From an uncultured Bacteroidales bacterium (GTDB taxonomy: Bacteria; Bacteroidota; Bacteroidia; Bacteroidales; Bacteroidaceae), in NCBI GenBank assembly GCA_946060685.1, contig CAMGOT010000002.1, positions 1 through 52,548 on the forward strand: DNA of 52,548 bases, read 5' to 3'. The notes under the pieces are model-generated. The model searched no databases and had not been told where the DNA came from. It saw only the letters and a list, made by a program, of their open reading frames with translations. Of this stretch, positions 10,311-17,543 are shown in pieces. Numbering within the stretch: position 1 is the stretch's first letter; the number at the start of each line of letters is the position of its first letter. A program made the translations under genes and the position numbers.

Positions 10311-10358
10311 GGGGGGGGGTGAAATATAAAAGTGGCATGGAAATAGCAGGGGGGGGGG
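10311..10358. repeat. Two poly-G tracts (G9 at 10311-10319, G10 at 10349-10358)
   Basis: Direct reading of sequence upstream of the minus-strand operon. Confidence 0.9.
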
Positions 10359-10403
10359 AAATTCCTGATGCGCATGAGCATTTTTCGTGCCGCATGCAAA
10401 CCC

Positions 10404-10445
10404 CATGAAAACACTTGGCTTCGCCATGAAAGCACTTGGCTTCGC
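10404..10445. repeat. 21-bp tandem repeat x2
   Basis: CATGAAAACACTTGGCTTCGC / CATGAAAGCACTTGGCTTCGC. Confidence 0.9.
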
Positions 10446-10591
10446 AAGGAGGGATAAAAGAAAAAAACAGGGCAAAAAGCATATTCATGCAGCAACCTGC
10501 ACAATGCCATTACCACCAAGCCTTTTTACAAAAGGCACACACTAAAGTGTGTAGTTTTCAAATCTTTAGCATTTGTCTTGTTTTCCGAGTG

Positions 10592-10599
10592 CAAAATTA
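10592..10599 (-). promoter_or_regulatory. Candidate -7 box (TAATTTTG) for the lipoprotein operon
   Basis: caaaatta on +; TTTG occurs upstream but at 16-nt rather than 19-nt spacing. Confidence 0.5.
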
Positions 10600-11133
10600 G
10601 GGTAAAAACCCGAAACAAAAATATATTTTTTGGTAGATTCCATATTTTTACCAATTCTACACCGACAACTGACATATTGGAAAAGCATAAAACAACAAGG
10701 GCTACACACCCCCCTCACTTTGCGCAAAAGGGGAATTTCAACGATGAAACCGCCGGAAATCACCGCTGAAGATGAGGAAAATCACCCCGGATGTTTATTT
10801 TTTGCAAGCGGTAGTTTCAGGAAACCACCGCTTGACATCTCCCCCCCCTTTCACACGGTAGAACCGAAAACACCCATTTTGGAAGCACAGAGAAAGCGGA
10901 AAACCAAAGAAAACACCGAAAACCGAGTGGTGAGCACCGTACCTACGCGTTTCCAAACATCAGGACAGTGCGACATCCCAAAGCAGCAGAAGCGACGGCA
11001 CATGTACGCCCATGGGAACAAAGCGCAGGGAGATGGGCCAGGGGGCATCTACCTGCATTGCTTCATGAAGCACAGCCTTTCACTTTCCCATGGCATAAAC
11101 CCAAGCGGGACTCGTGCGCGCCTTTGACATTTG

Positions 11134-11219
11134 CGTTCAGCCATGGCTGAACGGCCGAGTATGTCAACATCATCGGCCACAGAAGTAAACATAAATCACC
11201 GTTCAGCCTTGGCTGAACG
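11134..11219. repeat. Paired palindromes CGTTCAGCC(..)GGCTGAACG
   Basis: 11134-11153 CGTTCAGCCATGGCTGAACG (perfect); 11200-11219 CGTTCAGCCTTGGCTGAACG. Confidence 0.9.
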
Positions 11220-11282
11220 CAAAACCTTAAGCATAGGCCGAAACATGCTGACAATAAGCCTATGCAAAACTAATAGATATTC

Positions 11283-11866
11283 GGGGGTATTCTAAAAATA
11301 ATGCGCGTACGATCATGTATCACTCGTCATCGTCAAGCACTACTACTGATATTTCAGAGAAGATATACTTCATCGGCAAAGTAAGTACTACTTCTCAGGC
11401 AAAGTAAATATACTCAACTTTCGCAAGTTCAAATAGCTTGTGTTTCAGAAGTAACGGTACGCCCTGAAAGGGCAGCAAGTACATAGCCCAGGCGGGCGCC
11501 CTGGGTGGTTTGACCGCTGCAAATGCGCCCTGAAAGGGCAAAAGTATAAGCATACAGGTGATGAAGAAACCCAGGGCGTTGCCCTGGGCTATAGACTTTT
11601 GCCCTTTCAGGGCGATGATGCGCGGCATATACATACACCCAGGGCGCCTGCCTGGGCTATGGAAACCATTGGGCTTTCAGCCCGTTCATACAAACCAATA
11701 CGACCCGCATGAGCACGCCCTGAAAGGGCAATTCCCTCCTTAGACCAAGGCAACACCCTGGGCATTCACAACCAAATAGAACCCAGCGAAACTTGAATAA
11801 GTATATCTTCTCTGAAATAAAGTTTCAACTGAAATTCTATCAAGATTCATTTATAGAACACCCCCT
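11283..11866. mobile_element. Compound element with outer TIR-like ends, inner 20-bp inverted repeat and internal GC-rich dyad array
   Basis: Outer GGGGGTATTCTAAAAATAAT (11283) vs revcomp GGGGGTGTTCTATAAATGAA (11846-11865); inner ATTTCAGAGAAGATATACTT (11351-11370) and exact reverse complement (11799-11818). Confidence 0.55.
11461..11760. repeat. Alternating dyad array: GCCCTGAAAGGGC and CCCAGGGC-N-GCCCTGGG
   Basis: GCCCTGAAAGGGC at 11461, 11527, 11717; inverted at 11601; variant GGGCTTTCAGCCC at 11671; CCCAGG...CCTGGG dyads near 11487, 11570, 11638. Confidence 0.85.
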
Positions 11867-14080
11867 TTATTTCAGATAGTCGTCGAAATAGCGGGTGATG
11901 CGCTCATGGAGATGAATCATGTCCTTGCCCATCATGTTGTGGTCCTGACCGGGATATACGAAATAGTCGGGCTGGACATCGGCATCCTCACAGGCACGGA
12001 GGAAGGCCAGGGAGTGCTGGAGCAGACAGGTACGGTCGTTCAGTCCGACGATGACCTGCAGACGTCCCTTGAGATTCTTCGCCTTGTTCAGCAGACTGCT
12101 GGAGGCATAGCCTTCGGGATTCTCCTGGGGGGTGTCCATATAGCGTTCGCCATACATCACTTCATAGAAGCGCCAGTCGATGACGGGACCTCCGGCAACT
12201 CCGACCTTGAAGACGTCGGGATGTGAACACATGAGATTGGTGGTCATAAAGCCACCGAAACTCCAGCCATGAACTCCGATACGGTCGGTATCGACGTAGG
12301 GAAGCGACTTGAGATAGGCCACGCCCTGCATCTGATCCTGCATCTCCACATCTCCGAGATGACGGAAGGTGCAGCTTTCGAAGTCGAAACCACGGTCGCC
12401 ACTGCCACGGCCATCCATCACAAAGAGGATATAGCCACGGTTGGCCATATAATACTCCCAGGGACGGGTAGTATAGTTCCAGCCTTCCTTGACGTTGGTG
12501 GCATGGGGGCCTCCATAGACGTAGACCACTGTGGGATATTTCTTCGAAGGATCGAAACCTACGGGAAGAACGATGCGATAGTAGAGCGGCGTGCAGCCAT
12601 CGGCTGCAGTGAGGGTGCCGCCTTTCACTTCGGGCATGGAATAGTCCTTCCACGGACTTTCACACTCCTGGAAAGTGGCGAGGAGTGCAGGACGTGATGT
12701 GGAACGGAGGTCGAACTGACGGAACACATCGGGCTTTGACCAGCGGTCAGTGAAGAGGGTGCCTGCGGGCGAGAGGGAGGGACGGTGTATGCCCACGCCA
12801 TTGTCGAGCAGTGTACGCTTGCCGGTAGCGAAATCCACGGCATAGACATTCTCGCGGATATGTCCGTTCTCGTTGGTCTTGAGGATGACGCTGCGACGGG
12901 CGGTATTGAAACCCATAAGGTCCAAATCCTCATATTCGCCAGCGGTGAGCTGACGCTCCTCCTGCACTTGCAGCTTGCCCTCCTTCATCTCCATGCGGAA
13001 CACATAAAGATGGTTGAAGCCATCGCGCTCGCTCTGATAGAGGAAGCGGCTGGAATCCCAGGGCAGGAAGGTGAGCGGATGCTGCGGCTCCACGAAGCGG
13101 GCATTGGTCTCGGTATAGAAGACTCCGATACGCTCGCCCGTGGCAGCACAGTAGGCTACGAGGTCGCAACGATCCTGACTACGGGGAAGTTCCATCAGGA
13201 AAATGATTTTGCTGTCGGGACTCCAGGAGACATTGGTGAAATAGCGGTCGGTGGGGTCGCCGGCCTGCAGGTAGACGCTCTTGCCTGTGGCAGGATTGAA
13301 CACGCCCACCGTGACTTTATGGCTCGTCATTCCTGCCATGGGATATTTCTCGGGAGCAGGCTGTGCCATCTGCGTGGTGCTGTCGACCTCGATATCGAGG
13401 AGGGGGAAATCGGTGACCATGCTCTGGTCCATGCGATAGAAGGCAAGAAGGCTGCCGTCGGGGCTCCAGAAGGTGCCTTTATAGATGCCGAACTCATTGC
13501 GATGCACAGAGGTGCCATAGAGCACATCGCGGCTGGCATCGGTGCTCACCTGAAGGTCACTGCCATCGGCAGTACGCACATAGAGGTTATAGTCCTTGAC
13601 GTAGGCCGTACTGTGGGAAGCCTCGCAGAAATCGGTCTCCGACACTCCTTTCAGCCGTGGCTGATGCCATACGATGGTATGCTTCGTCCAATCGTACTCC
13701 ACCACATTGGCATCGGAACTGAGCCGCACGATGTGACGTTCGGCATCGGAGAAGACGGCATACTGGAGGGTACGGATGCTGTCGGCAGGGAAAAGCACAT
13801 GAAGGGCGGCATTGGCTTCCTGACGGGAGAAGAGGAAAGCTTTCTTGCCCGACACCGTTTTGCCACGATGGTCGGACATCAGAGAGCAGGTGTCAACACC
13901 CGTGCGCACCAGATTCTCTCCCCACCATGCCGTGGAGATATTCTCCGGCTGGAGGGTCCAGTATTTATTGCCTCCCCACATCAGTTCGTCGAGCGTGGGG
14001 CTTTTCAGTGTCTGTGCCATAAGGACTGCTGGGAAAAGCAGCATGAGGACTGCGAAGAATGAGCGTTTCATAAATTGCAT
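11867..14080 (-). CDS. Prolyl oligopeptidase (S9) family, dipeptidyl peptidase IV-like (737 aa)
   Basis: C-terminal HGWSFGGFMTTNLMCSHPDVFKVGVAGGPVIDWRFYEVMYGERYMDTPQENPEGY catalytic region; start may be 14071. Confidence 0.88.
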   Translation of the reverse strand: MQFMKRSFFAVLMLLFPAVLMAQTLKSPTLDELMWGGNKYWTLQPENISTAWWGENLVRTGVDTCSLMSDHRGKTVSGKKAFLFSRQEANAALHVLFPADSIRTLQYAVFSDAERHIVRLSSDANVVEYDWTKHTIVWHQPRLKGVSETDFCEASHSTAYVKDYNLYVRTADGSDLQVSTDASRDVLYGTSVHRNEFGIYKGTFWSPDGSLLAFYRMDQSMVTDFPLLDIEVDSTTQMAQPAPEKYPMAGMTSHKVTVGVFNPATGKSVYLQAGDPTDRYFTNVSWSPDSKIIFLMELPRSQDRCDLVAYCAATGERIGVFYTETNARFVEPQHPLTFLPWDSSRFLYQSERDGFNHLYVFRMEMKEGKLQVQEERQLTAGEYEDLDLMGFNTARRSVILKTNENGHIRENVYAVDFATGKRTLLDNGVGIHRPSLSPAGTLFTDRWSKPDVFRQFDLRSTSRPALLATFQECESPWKDYSMPEVKGGTLTAADGCTPLYYRIVLPVGFDPSKKYPTVVYVYGGPHATNVKEGWNYTTRPWEYYMANRGYILFVMDGRGSGDRGFDFESCTFRHLGDVEMQDQMQGVAYLKSLPYVDTDRIGVHGWSFGGFMTTNLMCSHPDVFKVGVAGGPVIDWRFYEVMYGERYMDTPQENPEGYASSSLLNKAKNLKGRLQVIVGLNDRTCLLQHSLAFLRACEDADVQPDYFVYPGQDHNMMGKDMIHLHERITRYFDDYLK

Positions 14081-14089
14081 GATTACAGA

Positions 14090-15688
14090 TTATCTTTTGC
14101 TACCACCACGGCCGCCCTTGAAACCATCCCGGCCGCCTTTAAAGCCTTCTCTTCCGCCTTGACGACGGTCGCGACCTACACGGTTGTCGCGACTGTCGCG
14201 GCCTTCGCGACCTTCGCGACGCTCCTTGCCACCACTCTTCTGTCCGCGCTCACGGGCTTGCGACTCCTCGAAACTGCGGTGACGATTGCGGAGGGCACGG
14301 TACTGTTCTGCCATCTCCTCATCCTCAAAGAGGTCTTCAGGACGGGGAGCACGACGGGGACGCTCGCCATCGGCATCATCATGACGGCGACGGTTCTTGA
14401 AGTCAGGGTCGTACTTACGGCTGAACTCTCGCTCACGGCCATCGCGGAAACGGCGCTTCTCGCCCATACGGCTCAGTTCGTCACGGGACTTTACAGCACC
14501 TCCCTCGGCACGGAACTGGTCGAGCTTGCCTGCAAAGGTGACGAACTTGCGCACCTCGCAGTCGAGGGAACCATTTTGCAAAGGCACCTTCAACGACGGA
14601 CGCAGACCGATGGCATCGAACAGTTCTTCCTTGCTGGAGATGACCCATGCCTCCCCTCCCGTGAACTCTTGCTTGAGCTTCTTGCCCAGCGTCTTGTAGA
14701 GTACGGTGATGTCCTCGGGATGCAGGCGCTCGCCATAGGGCGGATTGGTAAACATCAGACGATGAGGGGCTTTGCCGTCGTCAGCGGAAGCGGCTTCCTG
14801 GGCTTCCGACATCTTGAAATCACGGATGTCGCGCTGCTCCACACTGACGATGTCATCCACACGTGCCGCCTTGAGATTGGCGAGTGCTGCACGAACGGCA
14901 TTGTTGTTGAGGTCGAAACCATAGATATGATGATGGAACTCGCGCTCCTGAGAATCGTCCTCGAAGATTTCGCCGAGCAGTTCGGGGTCGAAGTCTTTCC
15001 AGTTCTCAAAGCCGAATTTCTTGCGGAACACACCGGGATAGATATTGCGGGCCATAAGGGCGGCCTCGACGAGGAAGGTACCGCTGCCGCAGAAGGGGTC
15101 GACGATGTCGCAATCGAACTGCCAGCCACTCATCTTGATGATGGCTGCTGCCAGAACCTCATTGATGGGAGCCTCCACACTCGCCTCGCGATAGCCGCGC
15201 AGATGAAGGCTCTCGCCGCTGGAGTCGAGGGAAAGGGTGCAGACATCCTCGGCAATATGGATATTCAGTCGAAGCTGGGGATTGCTGACGCTGACATTGG
15301 GACGCTTTCCCTCATGCTCCACGAAATAATCCACGATGGCATCCTTCACCTTGTACGTGACGAAGCGCGAATTGCGGAATGTCGTGCTATAGACGGTGGT
15401 ATCGACGGAGAACGAGGTGGTGAGGTCGAGATATTCTGACCATTCTATCCCTTTGACGGCCTGATAGACATCAACGGCATCATGCGCAGTGAAGTGCTTG
15501 ATGGGTTTGAGAATGCGCACGGCAGTGCGAAGGCAGAAATTGGCGCGATACATCATGCGCTTGTCCCCGGAAAAGGAGACCATACGGCGGCCTATCTGCA
15601 CGTCGTCAGCGCCCAATTCAATAAGTTCTTGCGCCAACACCTCCTCAAGTCCCTGAAAGGTCTTGGCTACGAGTTCAAAATTTTCCAT
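14090..15688 (-). CDS. THUMP-domain class I SAM-dependent RNA methyltransferase (RlmL-like) with Arg/Gly-rich C-terminal tail (532 aa)
   Basis: FELVAKTFQGLEEVLAQELIELGADDVQIGRRMVSFSGDKRMMYRANFCLRTAVRIL; DPFCGSGTFLVEAALMARNIYPG; MFTNPPYGERL. Confidence 0.88.
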   Translation of the reverse strand: MENFELVAKTFQGLEEVLAQELIELGADDVQIGRRMVSFSGDKRMMYRANFCLRTAVRILKPIKHFTAHDAVDVYQAVKGIEWSEYLDLTTSFSVDTTVYSTTFRNSRFVTYKVKDAIVDYFVEHEGKRPNVSVSNPQLRLNIHIAEDVCTLSLDSSGESLHLRGYREASVEAPINEVLAAAIIKMSGWQFDCDIVDPFCGSGTFLVEAALMARNIYPGVFRKKFGFENWKDFDPELLGEIFEDDSQEREFHHHIYGFDLNNNAVRAALANLKAARVDDIVSVEQRDIRDFKMSEAQEAASADDGKAPHRLMFTNPPYGERLHPEDITVLYKTLGKKLKQEFTGGEAWVISSKEELFDAIGLRPSLKVPLQNGSLDCEVRKFVTFAGKLDQFRAEGGAVKSRDELSRMGEKRRFRDGREREFSRKYDPDFKNRRRHDDADGERPRRAPRPEDLFEDEEMAEQYRALRNRHRSFEESQARERGQKSGGKERREGREGRDSRDNRVGRDRRQGGREGFKGGRDGFKGGRGGSKR

Positions 15689-15852
15689 TCAATGATATAG
15701 GAATATGGAGAAAGATATGCAGGGCAAAGTGTCGGTGCCCCTCCTTATATAATATTATATATATTATGAATAAACGTGCGTGAACTACGGCTTACAGCAC
15801 CTGCCGCGCAGATTTCTTTTTGCCTGCAGAAATCTATTTGGCAAATCAAAGA

Positions 15853-15860
15853 CAAAGGTA
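15853..15860 (-). promoter_or_regulatory. -7 box TACCTTTG for the RNA methyltransferase gene
   Basis: caaaggta on + strand, matches TAnnTTTG. Confidence 0.45.
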
Positions 15861-15913
15861 CGGCAAAAGGCTGAAAAGCCAAAACTTTAAGGAGTATTTC
15901 TGAAAAAAAACAC

Positions 15914-15921
15914 TAACTTTG
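15914..15921 (+). promoter_or_regulatory. -7 box TAACTTTG upstream of the TauE/SafE gene
   Basis: Matches TAnnTTTG; weak -33. Confidence 0.4.
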
Positions 15922-16025
15922 CCCAAATTTCTGCATGATTTTACGCACACACTCGGCTGAAAGGCAACATTTGACAGGAAAGCCAGGATATAGTGCAAAC
16001 AACCCCCAAAAAAACAACTGACAAC

Positions 16026-16862
16026 ATGGATATTCTAACCTTTACGCTCATCATGCTCCTCGCTGCCTACGGTGCAGGACTTTTGGGGAGCCTGACGGGA
16101 CTTGGCGGCGGAGTCGTCGTCATCCCTGTATTGACGCTCTGCTTCGGCGTCGACTTTCACTATGCGGTAGGTGCTGCACTTGTGGCTTCCATCGCCACTT
16201 CAAGCGGCTCAGGCTCTGCCTACGTCAAAGAGGGCATCACGAACATCCGATTGGGAATGTTTCTTGAAATTGCCACCACGCTGGGAGCCGTGGCAGGTGC
16301 CTTCATCGCGGTATGGCTGAACAACAATGTGATAGCCGTGATTTATGGTCTGGTACTCATCCTGACGGGAACGATGCAGTTCGTCAAGAAGCAGGACCAC
16401 ACGGGCATCAGAGGCTCGGAGGCTGCCCGACGGCTGAAACTCTTCGGCACATGGCCCCAGAAGGACGGCTCGCTGAAGGCCTACGAACTGAGGAATGTGG
16501 GACGCGGATTCAGCGTGATGGGAATAGCCGGAATGCTGAGCGGCATTCTCGGTATCGGCTCGGGCGTGCTGAAGGTGATTGCTATGGACAACATGATGAA
16601 GGTGCCGTTCAAGGTGAGCACCACCACCTCCAACTTCATGATGGGTGTGACAGCATGTGCCTCGGCCGTGGTATATGTGCAGCGCGGAAATATCGTGCCG
16701 GGCATTGCATGTCCGGTGCTCATCGGTGTGCTGCTGGGAGCCCTCACGGGAGCCCGGATGCTGAAAAGACTCGACGTAAGGGTACTGCGGAAGGTGTTTG
16801 CCATCGCAGTATTCATGGTGGCAGCGAACATGATCTATATGGGGGTCACGGGCAAGTTCTGA
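16026..16862 (+). CDS. Sulfite exporter TauE/SafE family protein
   Basis: Polytopic GLLGSLTGLGGGVVVIPVLTLCFGVDFHYAVGAALVASIATSSGS; alternative start 15993. Confidence 0.88.
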   Translation: MDILTFTLIMLLAAYGAGLLGSLTGLGGGVVVIPVLTLCFGVDFHYAVGAALVASIATSSGSGSAYVKEGITNIRLGMFLEIATTLGAVAGAFIAVWLNNNVIAVIYGLVLILTGTMQFVKKQDHTGIRGSEAARRLKLFGTWPQKDGSLKAYELRNVGRGFSVMGIAGMLSGILGIGSGVLKVIAMDNMMKVPFKVSTTTSNFMMGVTACASAVVYVQRGNIVPGIACPVLIGVLLGALTGARMLKRLDVRVLRKVFAIAVFMVAANMIYMGVTGKF

Positions 16863-16949
16863 CTCCCACCGATTTTCCATCAGGGTGTCGTTGGCATAAC
16901 CCGTTTACCATCCGCCCTTTCAACCTTTAACCCTTAACCGCCAAACATT

Positions 16950-17339
16950 ATGGCCCAAAACAATACCGACCTTCAGATGCTCATCGCCCGCACCCTCCGC
17001 TTTGGTGTGGCAGCGGCAGCCATCATCGCTGCCATAGGAGGCATCATCTATCTCTGGCAGCACGGCAGTGAGCCCATGCCGGACTATTCCCAATTCAACT
17101 ATACCGACGCGACCTATCATCCTGCCGACTATACCACTCTGGAAGGAATCATCGCCGGCATTCTCGACATGAACTCCCGCTCATGGGTGCAACTGGGTGT
17201 ACTGGTACTGATTCTTACGCCCATCATCCGCGTAGTGCTCTCCTTGGCCGACTTTCTCCGCGAGCGCGACTGGCTCTACAGCATCATCACCGCCATCGTG
17301 CTTGCTGTGATTATCAGCAATTCCATAGGAGGATTTTAA
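16950..17339 (+). CDS. DUF1634 family membrane protein (129 aa)
   Basis: Small three-TM protein adjacent to TauE/SafE, a recurrent pairing. Confidence 0.75.
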   Translation: MAQNNTDLQMLIARTLRFGVAAAAIIAAIGGIIYLWQHGSEPMPDYSQFNYTDATYHPADYTTLEGIIAGILDMNSRSWVQLGVLVLILTPIIRVVLSLADFLRERDWLYSIITAIVLAVIISNSIGGF

Positions 17340-17486
17340 GCTGCACAGATAAGGGCTTTCAAAATTCCTGACCTCTACGGCTGGAAGCCTTCAACGAAGG
17401 GCATGGATGGCCATTCAGTGTCTTCAGGCGTTCAGCGGTTGGTCCCGGCCGACGCATCAGGACAAAGCGTACTATCCATATAGCAG

Positions 17487-17526
17487 AGCCGCCGCAGCAC
17501 CGAAAGGGTGCTGCGGCGGCTTTATT
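17487..17526 (+). terminator. Intrinsic terminator
   Basis: GCCGCCGCAGCACC GAAA GGGTGCTGCGGCGGC TTTATTT. Confidence 0.85.
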
Positions 17527-17543
17527 TCATCAACTCAATTGGC

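Noticed and set aside
10212-10475. N-terminal extension of the 365-aa ORF at 9378-10475
   Set aside because: Extension crosses poly-G tracts and tandem repeats; the downstream Met gives a canonical lipoprotein signal peptide
10805-10834. CAAGCGGTAGTTTC/GAAACCACCGCTTG hairpin as a terminator
   Set aside because: Strong stem but no adjacent T run on either strand and no clear upstream gene end
11395-11638. Short ORFs (IALKGQKSIAQGNALG-type) in the dyad array
   Set aside because: Explained by the repeated palindromic sequence in several frames; no independent coding evidence
12785-15439. Long plus-strand ORFs (425 and 454 aa) opposite the DPP IV and RNA methyltransferase genes
   Set aside because: Shadow ORFs of GC-rich coding sequence; composition has no protein-family character
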